5,772 bases of DNA from Gammaproteobacteria bacterium (GCA_004357505.1 SMWC01000062.1:1-5772); one strand, 5' to 3'; shown: positions 1-5,684, counted from the first letter of the stretch. Numbers and translations: made by a program. Notes: generated by a model from the sequence alone, not told the origin.

Positions 1-879
1 AATTGGCTAACGGCCGGCGAGCTTAAACGAGTCGCAGGCCTGTTCATGCAACTCGGAGTAACCAAGCTGCGGCTTACCGGTGGAGAGCCGTTGCTACGCC
101 GGGATATCATCGACATCGTCGCTAAGCTCAGCTCCTTGTCCGGCCTGGACGACCTGGCGCTGACAACCAACGGGGCGCTACTCGCCGAACGGGCGAGCGA
201 CTTGAAAGCTGCGGGACTTCGGCGCGTTACGGTCAGCATGGACAGCCTTGACGAGACTGTCTTCAGAGAGATGAGCGGTGGGCGCGGCGATATCCAAAAC
301 GTACTGGACGGTATTACAGCCGCCCAAAGCGCAGGCCTCAGCCCGATAAAACTCAATGTTGTCGTCCAGAAGGGCAAGAATGACCATACGGTAATGGAGT
401 TGCTTGACCACGTTCGCGGCTCAGGGCTGATAGTGCGCTTCATCGAATATATGGACGTTGGCACGTTAAACGGCTGGAGTCTCGATGAGGTGGTTTCATC
501 GCGGGAGCTCGTGGAAAAAATCTCGGCGCGGTGGCCGCTCCGGGCGCTGGATCGCAACTACTTCGGCGAAGTCGCTCAACGTTATGCGTTCGCGGACGGC
601 CAGGGCGAGATCGGCTTTATCTCCTCTGTCAGTGAGCCCTTCTGCGGCTCTTGTCACCGAGCCCGGCTGTCAGCGGACGGCACGATCTATACTTGTCTTT
701 TCGCCAGCGAAGGGATCAATCTCCGCGGTCCATTGCGCGGCGGGGCCAGCGACGCAGATCTCGTGGGGCTACTCCAGAACATCTGGCGGCAGCGGACGGA
801 TCGCTACAGTGAGCTTAGGCAGAAAAATACCGATGCGTCCCGCGAGACCCGTATCGAGATGTATAGGATAGGGGGCTGA
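1..879 (+). CDS. moaA: GTP 3',8-cyclase MoaA (5'-truncated by window edge)
   Basis: MoaA is a cytoplasmic radical-SAM enzyme that, with MoaC, converts GTP to cyclic pyranopterin monophosphate, the first step of molybdenum cofactor synthesis. The frame is open to base 1 and gives 292 residues. Aligned from memory with E. coli MoaA, about 45 N-terminal residues are missing, including the CxxxCxxC motif of the SAM [4Fe-4S] cluster. What remains is diagnostic: the radical-SAM GGEP motif (codons 79-90, in LRLTGGEPLLRRD), the TTNG and VSMDSLD strand motifs, and the C-terminal second-cluster motif C-x2-C-x13-C (Cys codons at 643, 652 and 694) followed by LFASEGINLR. The protein ends in the family's C-terminal Gly-Gly tail, which is needed for catalysis. 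The ATG at 46 is an internal methionine, not the start. The stop TGA (877-879) shares a base with the moaC ATG, so the two are probably translationally coupled. Identification is secure; the gene is intact as far as visible. Confidence 0.97.
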   Translation, partial: NWLTAGELKRVAGLFMQLGVTKLRLTGGEPLLRRDIIDIVAKLSSLSGLDDLALTTNGALLAERASDLKAAGLRRVTVSMDSLDETVFREMSGGRGDIQNVLDGITAAQSAGLSPIKLNVVVQKGKNDHTVMELLDHVRGSGLIVRFIEYMDVGTLNGWSLDEVVSSRELVEKISARWPLRALDRNYFGEVAQRYAFADGQGEIGFISSVSEPFCGSCHRARLSADGTIYTCLFASEGINLRGPLRGGASDADLVGLLQNIWRQRTDRYSELRQKNTDASRETRIEMYRIGG

Positions 880-1361
880 TGCTGACACACGTGGGTTCTG
901 CCGATCGGCCGACCATGGTAGATGTAGGGGACAAAGCCGTGACGTTGAGAACGGCACGGGCTCGGGCGATCGTCGTCTTTCCCGAGAACGTGATTGCCGA
1001 TACGCAGATCGGAGCGATGCTGCGTAGCAAAAAGGGTCCGGTCTTCGATACGGCGATTGTCGCAGGCGTCATGGCCGCGAAACGCACCCACGAGCTCATA
1101 CCGTTCTGTCATCCCATACTTCTGGAGGATTGCAAACTCTCGATCGATTGGGGTTCCGAGGGCGAGGTCGTCATCGAATGCGCAGTGCGTGCGACACACA
1201 AAACCGGTGTCGAAATGGAGGCTCTAACGGGGGCGATGATTGCTGCGCTGACCGTGTATGACATGTGCAAGGCGCTGTCTCACGGGATCGAGATCAGAGA
1301 CGTCAGGCTCATCTCCAAAACCGGCGGCAAAAAGGATTTCGGGGAAGCGGCACAACCGTGA
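879..1361 (+). CDS. moaC: Cyclic pyranopterin monophosphate synthase MoaC
   Basis: MoaC rearranges 3',8-cyclo-7,8-dihydro-GTP, the MoaA product, into cyclic pyranopterin monophosphate. The 160-residue product has the usual family length (about 160). The N-terminus LTHVG...MVDVGDKAVT matches the family start, supporting the ATG at 879, which overlaps the moaA stop as TGATG and is preceded by AGGA at 865-868. The core KGPVFDTA, AAKRTHELIPFCHP and KTGVEMEALT blocks are all present. The residues equivalent to the E. coli active site appear retained: Lys52, His78, Glu112, Glu114, Asp128, Lys131 and Lys147. Nothing suggests loss of activity. It sits second in the moaACDE operon, and its TGA lies inside the GTGA start of moaD. 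Confidence 0.97.
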   Translation: MLTHVGSADRPTMVDVGDKAVTLRTARARAIVVFPENVIADTQIGAMLRSKKGPVFDTAIVAGVMAAKRTHELIPFCHPILLEDCKLSIDWGSEGEVVIECAVRATHKTGVEMEALTGAMIAALTVYDMCKALSHGIEIRDVRLISKTGGKKDFGEAAQP

Positions 1362-1600
1362 TCGATGTGACTGCGCAATATTTTGCCGTGTTCCGAGAGC
1401 AAGCTGGTCGGAATCTCGAGACTCTCACTACGTCGGCGGCGACGGCCGAGGAACTCTACGCGGAGGTTTCGGCCAAGCATGGATTCGCTGACTCTGTGGC
1501 GCGTTGTAAAGTCGCGATCAATGACGAGCTAGCTGCATGGACTGCACCGCTGGCGGAAGGCGACGTCGTCTTGTTTTTCCCTCCTGTGGCGGGGGGATGA
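1358..1600 (+). CDS. moaD: Molybdopterin synthase small (sulfur-carrier) subunit MoaD
   Basis: MoaD is a ubiquitin-like sulfur carrier. Its C-terminal Gly-Gly is adenylated (normally by MoeB) and thiocarboxylated, then inserted into MoaE to donate the dithiolene sulfurs of molybdopterin. From the GTG at 1358 the product is 80 residues, close to the 81 of E. coli MoaD, and begins VIDVTAQYFAVFREQAG, the beta-grasp start. It ends FFPPVAGG, the family's diglycine tail. The frame is open upstream to an ATG at 1265, but that would add 31 arginine-rich residues that are only a shadow of moaC, so it is rejected. The GTG overlaps the moaC stop (GTGA) and has a GGGGAAG purine tract at 1341-1347. A second in-frame GTG at 1367 is a less likely start. 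No MoeB gene is in the window. Confidence 0.94.
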   Translation: MIDVTAQYFAVFREQAGRNLETLTTSAATAEELYAEVSAKHGFADSVARCKVAINDELAAWTAPLAEGDVVLFFPPVAGG

Positions 1601-2046
1601 GTTTCGAAATCACGGATCAGCGCATCGATCCTGAGGCGCTGAAAGCGGACTTGAGGCATGAGACCGCCGGCGCCTGTGTATCGTTTGAAGGATGGGTGCG
1701 AGATCATAACGATGGTGAGCCGGTTACCGCGCTGGAATATGAAGCACACGCATCGGTAGCGAACAAAGAGGGACTGCAGATTCTCACAGAAGCGGTCGAA
1801 CGTTTCGATCTCCTTGCGGCATCCGGGCGACACCGCGTGGGCCGTTTGGAGATCGGCGAATGTGCGGTCTGGGTCGGTGTCAGCGCAGCTCACCGAGGCG
1901 CCGCGTTCGATGCCTGCCGCTACATTATCGATCAACTGAAACAGCGCGTACCCATATGGAAGAAGGAGTACTACCGCGATGGCCTATCGGGCTGGATCAA
2001 CTGTGTGACAGGGACTCCCTTCAAGGCACGCGATACGACATCGTAA
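1597..2046 (+). CDS. moaE: Molybdopterin synthase catalytic (large) subunit MoaE
   Basis: MoaE forms the heterotetrameric molybdopterin synthase with MoaD and converts cyclic pyranopterin monophosphate to molybdopterin in the cytoplasm. The 149-residue product starts MSFEITDQ, and family motifs follow in order: GACVSFEGWVRDHNDG (about 25-40), ALEYEAH (45-51), VGRLEIGE (81-88), VWVGVSAAHRGAAFDACRYIID (91-112) and LKQRVPIWKKE (114-124). Lys115 and Lys122 align with the catalytic Lys119 and Lys126 of E. coli MoaE; His99-Arg100 matches the conserved HR. The ATG at 1597 overlaps the moaD stop as ATGA. An in-frame ATG at 1537 would add 20 residues lying over the moaD coding region and is rejected. 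It is the last visible gene of the moaACDE operon and faces a convergent gene 10 bp downstream, with no convincing terminator between. Confidence 0.96.
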   Translation: MSFEITDQRIDPEALKADLRHETAGACVSFEGWVRDHNDGEPVTALEYEAHASVANKEGLQILTEAVERFDLLAASGRHRVGRLEIGECAVWVGVSAAHRGAAFDACRYIIDQLKQRVPIWKKEYYRDGLSGWINCVTGTPFKARDTTS

Positions 2047-2056
2047 CGTTGCTAAT

Positions 2057-2674
2057 CTAGCGATGCGTGTGTTTCAAGCGGCGTCGATCTTCACTCGTAT
2101 CCACATCGAAGGCTGCCTCCGGCATATTCAGCACCGTCGTGTTGGAGTCCGCGTTACGCAGCACGGCTTTAGCCCCGACGTCTCCGTCGAGTTCGCGGAG
2201 CCGACGCCAGACTCGGCGCGGTAAAATCGCCGGGACACCAAGCCCGCCCTCATAGCCGGCGGCTACTGCGCGGCCCGGCCGCCGCTGCCAAGCGTCGACG
2301 AGGCGCTGCAACGAGTCGCGACCGACGCCCGGCTGGTCTGTCAGGAGTACAAGTACGCCTCTCGCTGCAGCTGGGACGGCGTGTATGCCTGCGACCAACG
2401 AACTGGCGATGCCGTCTTGCCAACTCGTATTGGTGACGATTGACAGATTGCCGTAATTCCGGGCCAGCAACGCGCGCAGACGTAACGAATGCGCGCCCAG
2501 AACGACCAGCACCCGGCCCGGGGTCACGGACTCAGCCGCATCTACCGCGTTAAGAATCATGGGCCGCACCCGGTAGCGGATGAGTTGCTTCGGGTAGCCG
2601 AGACGTCGCGATCCTCCGGCCGCCAACAGCACGCACCATAGTCCATTCGAGGATGCCAGAGTGCGCACGGTCAT
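2057..2674 (-). CDS. mocA: MocA/CoxI-like molybdenum cofactor nucleotidyltransferase
   Basis: This is a NTP-transferase of the MobA-like superfamily (GT-A/Rossmann fold). The closest group is MocA/CoxI/YgfJ, which transfers CMP from CTP to Mo-molybdopterin for xanthine dehydrogenase- or CO dehydrogenase-type enzymes. The 205-residue product shows the N-terminal nucleotide-binding loop LAAGGSRRLGYPKQL (17-31), the metal-binding LLTDQPGV block (DQP at 113-115), GVPAILPRRVW (147-156), a GDVGAKAVL segment (164-172) and the terminal FDVDTSED signature (189-196). I chose the ATG at 2674 because the family begins 10-20 residues before this loop; the frame stays open to 2773, but that extension is a run of arginines. 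It is convergent with moaE and divergent from the acetyltransferase gene. CMP specificity is inferred from the AAG-type loop; GMP transfer or a related substrate is not excluded. Confidence 0.87.
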   Translation of the reverse strand: MTVRTLASSNGLWCVLLAAGGSRRLGYPKQLIRYRVRPMILNAVDAAESVTPGRVLVVLGAHSLRLRALLARNYGNLSIVTNTSWQDGIASSLVAGIHAVPAAARGVLVLLTDQPGVGRDSLQRLVDAWQRRPGRAVAAGYEGGLGVPAILPRRVWRRLRELDGDVGAKAVLRNADSNTTVLNMPEAAFDVDTSEDRRRLKHTHR

Positions 2675-2690
2675 GCGCTTACTATACTGG
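2675..2690 (-). promoter_or_regulatory. Possible -10 box placing the mocA-like mRNA start at its ATG
   Basis: On the minus strand a TATAGT hexamer (2681-2686) lies six bases before the ATG at 2674, so a transcript driven by it would begin at or next to the start codon. No Shine-Dalgarno sequence is visible in between. The expected -35 position reads ATCAGG (2704-2709), a poor match. The hexamer alone is weak evidence; the real promoter may lie elsewhere in the 172-bp divergent region. Confidence 0.3.
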
Positions 2691-2733
2691 AAGAGAGTTG
2701 TTGCCTGATTGCCGTGCGCCGACCGGCGGACTT

Positions 2734-2744
2734 GAGTGTCACTC
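2734..2744. repeat. Short inverted repeat GAGTG-T-CACTC
   Basis: A perfect 5-bp inverted repeat with one central base lies in the intergenic region between the divergent mocA-like and acetyltransferase genes. Its position 60 bp upstream of the mocA-like start would suit an operator, but 11-nt palindromes also occur by chance. No regulator gene is present in the window. Confidence 0.3.
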
Positions 2745-2751
2745 GCCAGCC

Positions 2752-2771
2752 GAGACCGGCGTCGCCGTCTC
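2752..2771. repeat. Hairpin-forming inverted repeat in the divergent intergenic region
   Basis: GAGAC (2752-2756) pairs with GTCTC (2767-2771), and inside it GGC (2758-2760) pairs with GCC (2764-2766), with one bulged C and a three-base loop. The result is a compact eight-pair GC-rich hairpin, 75 bases before the acetyltransferase GTG. There is no T-tract on either side, so it is not an intrinsic terminator. It may be an operator or a leader structure, or coincidental in GC-rich DNA. Confidence 0.35.
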
Positions 2772-2846
2772 ACGCCGAATACGGTAATCTATCAGTCACT
2801 GTCCATCACTCCATTCAGGCACACAAGAGACAGGGAACGGGGATTT

Positions 2847-3311
2847 GTGAATATCCAGTTGGGCCTTGCAAAGTGTAAGGACGCGCCAGCCATTGCGAAT
2901 ATGGCTCGGAACTTGATCGAACATGGGCTGCCGTGGTCGTGGAACGAACGGCGGATAATGCGCTGCCTTGCGAATCCCGATTGTGTGGTGGTTACCGCAC
3001 AAGATGCGCGCCGCCTCGTCGGCTTCGCGATCATGGAATTTCTGGACGATCGTGCGCATTTGAGTCTTCTAGCCGTCCAGCCTGGTTGTCAGCGGATGGG
3101 TGTAGGGCGTGCCCTGCTCGAGTGGCTACATTCCTCAGCGCGGACCGCAGGGACGTTTCTCGTGCATCTGGAAATACGCGCCGGCAACGAACCGGCCAAG
3201 GCCTTCTACAAGAGTTTAGGTTTCCGCGAGGCCGGCGCGCGACGGGGATATTACTCCGGCAAGGAAGACGCTGTGCGTATGGCTCGCGATCTCACCGTTA
3301 ATGCGGGCTAG
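2847..3311 (+). CDS. RimI-like GNAT-family N-acetyltransferase
   Basis: This is a small cytoplasmic GNAT acetyltransferase that transfers acetyl from acetyl-CoA to an amine, most like RimI, which acetylates protein N-termini such as ribosomal S18. From the GTG at 2847 it is 154 residues, a normal length. Visible motifs are the N-terminal alpha1 region with DAPAIANMARN, the acetyl-CoA motif A in LSLLAVQPGCQRMGVGRALLEWL (Q/RxxGxG as QRMGVG), and motif B in IRAGNEPAKAFYKSLGFREAGARRGYY, with the Tyr and the N..A..FY..LGF signature typical of RimI. The frame is open to an ATG at 2736, but those 37 extra residues are arginine-rich and unlike the family. The GTG has purine tracts AGGGA (2832-2836) and GGGGA (2839-2843) upstream. 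Its TAG overlaps the convergent exporter's stop. The substrate cannot be told from sequence and no link to Moco synthesis is evident. Confidence 0.85.
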   Translation: MNIQLGLAKCKDAPAIANMARNLIEHGLPWSWNERRIMRCLANPDCVVVTAQDARRLVGFAIMEFLDDRAHLSLLAVQPGCQRMGVGRALLEWLHSSARTAGTFLVHLEIRAGNEPAKAFYKSLGFREAGARRGYYSGKEDAVRMARDLTVNAG

Positions 3312-4948
3312 TCTCGCAGTTTTCTTCCAAGCCAGTCACGTCGCCGCTTCGGCGCACCCCGCGCGATGAAATGTTTGACCGTCGGCCGGCCCTCGCCGCG
3401 GTGGAAGGAATCCGCGACTTGCTTGAACCCCATGTCTTCGACGGTGAGACGCTCACGTCCTCGCAGATGATCGAGCCAGGTTGGATCGATGAAGTGTTCG
3501 ACGTAGCGAGCGTTGTCCTCGGTATCTTGAAATAATCCCCATGCGACCGCTCCATTTCTCAACCGCATGCGCCGTACGTCACGCATCGCGGCTTCGAAGT
3601 CCGTCCTCTCCTCTGCGTCGATGAGATATTCGATATTCACCATGACAGGGCCTTCGTGGGCGTGTTCTGGAACGGCAACGATTCCTTCCGGCACGGTACC
3701 AGCGAGCGACCGGTCGACCTTTGAATGAGCGGCAAGCTTCCAGCGGGAGGTAATCAGCCCGCCGACGACGCCGAATCCGACCGCGAGACTCAACGCCGTC
3801 GTGGTGTTTGTCGCCGACGCGACCCAACCCCAGAACGCGCTGCCAATCGCCATGCTGCCCATGAAGGTGGCGAGAAATACGGCCATGCCGCGCGCCCGAA
3901 CCCAGGCCGGCAGGGACAGTTGGGCGCAGACCTGCAACGTTGAGACGACGCTGATCCAGGCGGCGCCGGCGATGAACATGACGCCGGCGAGCGGCAACAC
4001 CAGGCGGATATGGGCGAGCGCCAGCAACGTCAATGCACCGACGAGTGTGCCAATCATCACGATGCTGTCGTTGGAAATGAGTGTGCGTATCCGGGTCAGG
4101 GCGAGCCCTGTCGCCACAGCGCCGGCGCCCATACTGGTTACGAGCAGGCCGTAAGCCTGCGGGCCCGCGCCCACTTCGAAGCGGACGATCAGCGGTAGAA
4201 AAGCGAACAGCCCGCTCATCATCGTGAAGAACGCTACGGCGCGAATAATCACGGTCTGTAAAGATGGAGACTGGCGGGCGAACTGAAAGCCGACTCGGAG
4301 CGCACCGAAGAAGCGCTCCGACGGTAACGTACTGCGGGGCTGCGTGCTGCGATACCGAAAAATAACGAAATAGATTGCCGCGAAGCTCACGGCATTGAGT
4401 AGGAACACAGGCCCCGGACCGGTCAAAGCGATGATTACGCCGGCAATCGCGGGCCCCACGGCTCGCGTGAGATTCATCGCAATCGCGTTCAGCGTCACAG
4501 CTGCGGTTAGTTGCTGCCGCGGCACGAGATCAGGAATCAGCGATGTGAGTGCCGGCATCATCATCGCGGCACCGATACCCAGTCCGAACGTGAATGCGAT
4601 CAGTGACCAAGGAGTGATGTGCCCGGTGACCGTCATCGCCCCGATACCTCCGGCCATGCAGGTCATCCAGACGATGGCTGTCAGCATATAGAGACGCCGA
4701 TCCACGATGTCGGCCAACGCACCGGCCGGCAGCGTGAAGAGAAACCCGGGTAGTACGACCGCTACCTGGACTAATGACACCATGAACGGGTCCGGTGCGA
4801 GGTCGGTCATCAGCCAGCCCGCGCTGACATCGTGCATCCAGGTTCCGATATTAGACACGAGGTTGGCCAACCAGATATTGCGGAAGATTTTTATCTTCAG
4901 CGGGCTCAAGCCAGGGCTGGAGTGCGAGCGACGTTCTGGGGTAACCAT
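3308..4948 (-). CDS. MFS_3-family (EntS-like) exporter with C-terminal soluble domain
   Basis: This is an inner-membrane major facilitator transporter of the MFS_3 / DUF894 type (EntS-like), predicted to export a small molecule by proton antiport. The substrate is unknown. The 546-residue product starts with the typical PLKIKIFRNIWLANLVSNIGTWM entry helix. The loop motif GALADIVDRR (76-85) corresponds to MFS motif A, and NLTRAVGPAIAGV (159-171) resembles the conserved helix-5 motif. About 10-12 hydrophobic segments fill residues 25-400. After a linker, residues 434-530 form a soluble domain (VMVNIEYLIDAEERTDFEAAM ... YVEHFIDPTWLDHL) resembling the antibiotic-biosynthesis-monooxygenase-like ferredoxin fold; this tail is common in the family and is not a novel fusion. 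The ATG at 4948 fits the family N-terminus but lacks a clear ribosome-binding site. It is divergent from moaB and convergent with the acetyltransferase gene. Confidence 0.9.
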   Translation of the reverse strand: MVTPERRSHSSPGLSPLKIKIFRNIWLANLVSNIGTWMHDVSAGWLMTDLAPDPFMVSLVQVAVVLPGFLFTLPAGALADIVDRRLYMLTAIVWMTCMAGGIGAMTVTGHITPWSLIAFTFGLGIGAAMMMPALTSLIPDLVPRQQLTAAVTLNAIAMNLTRAVGPAIAGVIIALTGPGPVFLLNAVSFAAIYFVIFRYRSTQPRSTLPSERFFGALRVGFQFARQSPSLQTVIIRAVAFFTMMSGLFAFLPLIVRFEVGAGPQAYGLLVTSMGAGAVATGLALTRIRTLISNDSIVMIGTLVGALTLLALAHIRLVLPLAGVMFIAGAAWISVVSTLQVCAQLSLPAWVRARGMAVFLATFMGSMAIGSAFWGWVASATNTTTALSLAVGFGVVGGLITSRWKLAAHSKVDRSLAGTVPEGIVAVPEHAHEGPVMVNIEYLIDAEERTDFEAAMRDVRRMRLRNGAVAWGLFQDTEDNARYVEHFIDPTWLDHLRGRERLTVEDMGFKQVADSFHRGEGRPTVKHFIARGAPKRRRDWLGRKLRD

Positions 4949-4959
4949 GGTAAGGGCGC

Positions 4960-4989
4960 AGGACAGGGGAAACCGTTCACGGTTATGAT
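4960..4989 (+). promoter_or_regulatory. moaB: Candidate sigma70-type promoter for moaB
   Basis: AGGACA (4960-4965) and TATGAT (4984-4989) are separated by 18 bp. The -10 matches five of six consensus bases and the -35 four of six. Transcription would begin near 4996, leaving a leader of about 60 bases before the moaB ATG. A 14-nt palindrome fills most of the spacer. The prediction rests only on these hexamers. Confidence 0.4.
4971..4984. repeat. Palindrome AACCGT-TC-ACGGTT, candidate operator
   Basis: A perfect 6-bp inverted repeat with a two-base centre lies in the 109-bp region between the divergent exporter and moaB genes, 23 bp upstream of the exporter ATG and inside the spacer of the candidate moaB promoter. 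Such a position suits a dimeric regulator controlling either gene. It does not resemble the TATATA-rich ModE site, so the known molybdate repressor is not indicated. No regulator gene is in the window. Confidence 0.4.
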
Positions 4990-5057
4990 CGCATAGAACA
5001 ACCGCATCCGACTATCGGCTTGCGACGCTAGGGAAATCCTGACAAGGTAGCAATGCA

Positions 5058-5582
5058 ATGTCCGACAAAGAACAAAGACAATTCGTGTCGCTCGGTGTTG
5101 CCGTACTGACGATCTCGGATACTCGTACAGAGAGTACCGACACCTCCGGCAGCCTGCTCGTCGAACGCCTCACTGGCGCGGGGCATGAACTTCGGGACCG
5201 AGCGATCGTCAGGGATGACGTTTATGCTATTCGAGCGACGCTATCCCGATGGATTGCGGACCCACAAATCGAGGTTGTCATTTGTACCGGCGGCACAGGT
5301 GTGACGGGGCGTGATGGGACGCCCGAAGCCGTCAGCGTGTTACTTGATAAAGAAATTTCCGGCTTCGGTGAGATATTCCGGGCGATATCGTTTGATGATA
5401 TCGGAACCTCGAGTTTGCAGTCACGCTGTCTGGCGGGTGTTGCCAACGGCACGTACGTCTTCTGCCTGCCAGGTTCGACCAACGCTTGTATCATGGGCTG
5501 GGACCAGATCATCGCGTCGCAGCTCGATAACCGAACACGTCCATGCAATCTTGCAGAACTCATCCCGCGGCTCGAAGAATGA
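5058..5582 (+). CDS. moaB: Molybdenum cofactor biosynthesis protein MoaB (MogA/MoaB family)
   Basis: MoaB belongs to the MogA/MoaB/gephyrin-G family, which binds molybdopterin and in active members adenylylates it before molybdate insertion. The 174-residue product closely resembles E. coli MoaB (about 170 residues): VAVLTISDTR (14-23), DTSG (28-31), AIVRDDVYAIRA (49-60), TGGTGVTGRDGTPEAV (77-92), GFGEIFRAISFDDIGTSSLQSR (102-123), AGVANGTYVFCLPGSTNAC (126-144) and the C-terminal QLDNRTRPCNL. The GGTG loop and PGST turn form the pterin-binding site; Asp53 and Asp86 align with the two aspartates important in E. coli MogA. The ATG at 5058 has AAGG at 5044-5047. It is the only gene on this strand between the exporter and the riboswitch. 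E. coli MoaB is reported inactive, whereas archaeal MoaB is active, so activity here is inferred. Confidence 0.95.
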   Translation: MSDKEQRQFVSLGVAVLTISDTRTESTDTSGSLLVERLTGAGHELRDRAIVRDDVYAIRATLSRWIADPQIEVVICTGGTGVTGRDGTPEAVSVLLDKEISGFGEIFRAISFDDIGTSSLQSRCLAGVANGTYVFCLPGSTNACIMGWDQIIASQLDNRTRPCNLAELIPRLEE

Positions 5583-5632
5583 CCTCTCTAGCTTTTCCAG
5601 GCACGTAAATCCGCAGCCGACTTAAGCAAGCT

Positions 5633-5645
5633 TTGCCTCGGGCAA
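5633..5645 (+). other. Small hairpin downstream of moaB
   Basis: TTGCC (5633-5637) and GGCAA (5641-5645) pair across a TCG loop, about 50 bases after the moaB stop. No run of T residues follows, so it is at best a weak or factor-dependent 3' structure rather than a standard intrinsic terminator. Confidence 0.25.
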
Positions 5646-5672
5646 GACACTAGCTGCGCCGTGAGCTACTAT
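5644..5672 (+). promoter_or_regulatory. Candidate promoter for the riboswitch-controlled transcript
   Basis: AAGACA (5644-5649), 17 bp, then TACTAT (5667-5672) gives a plausible sigma70 arrangement, with transcription expected near 5679, about 12 bases before the conserved start of the TPP aptamer. That spacing is what a thi-box leader needs and supports an independent transcript separate from moaB. Both hexamers match the consensus at four of six positions. Confidence 0.4.
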
Positions 5673-5684
5673 TAAGTCTCAATA

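Noticed and set aside
1265..1357. Upstream extension of moaD to an ATG at 1265
   Set aside because: The added 31 residues overlap moaC and are arginine/glutamine-rich; the GTG at 1358 gives the family length and the usual GTGA overlap.
1537..1596. Upstream extension of moaE to an ATG at 1537
   Set aside because: It lies over the moaD coding region and adds 20 residues not found in MoaE; the ATGA at 1597 fits the family start.
1456..1935. Minus-strand open frame of 159 codons
   Set aside because: It is antisense to moaD and moaE, which are certain, and its translation shows no recognisable domain.
2047..2056. Bidirectional terminator between moaE and the mocA-like gene
   Set aside because: Only a weak GCTA-ATC-TAGC stem is visible, with no T-tract on either strand.
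2675..2773. N-terminal extension of the mocA-like gene
   Set aside because: The extra 33 residues start with a run of arginines and precede the normal family N-terminus; they look like translated GC-rich intergenic DNA.
2736..2846. N-terminal extension of the acetyltransferase to an ATG at 2736
   Set aside because: The arginine-rich leader is unlike GNAT proteins, and a GTG with purine tracts at 2847 gives a standard length.
4949..5057. ModE-binding site or Moco riboswitch upstream of moaB
   Set aside because: No TATATA-type ModE half-sites and no recognisable Moco-riboswitch conserved blocks are present.
5053..5109. Out-of-frame ATG five bases before moaB opening an 18-codon frame
   Set aside because: It is too close to the AAGG ribosome-binding site for efficient use, and the product has no features; the ATG at 5058 is better placed.
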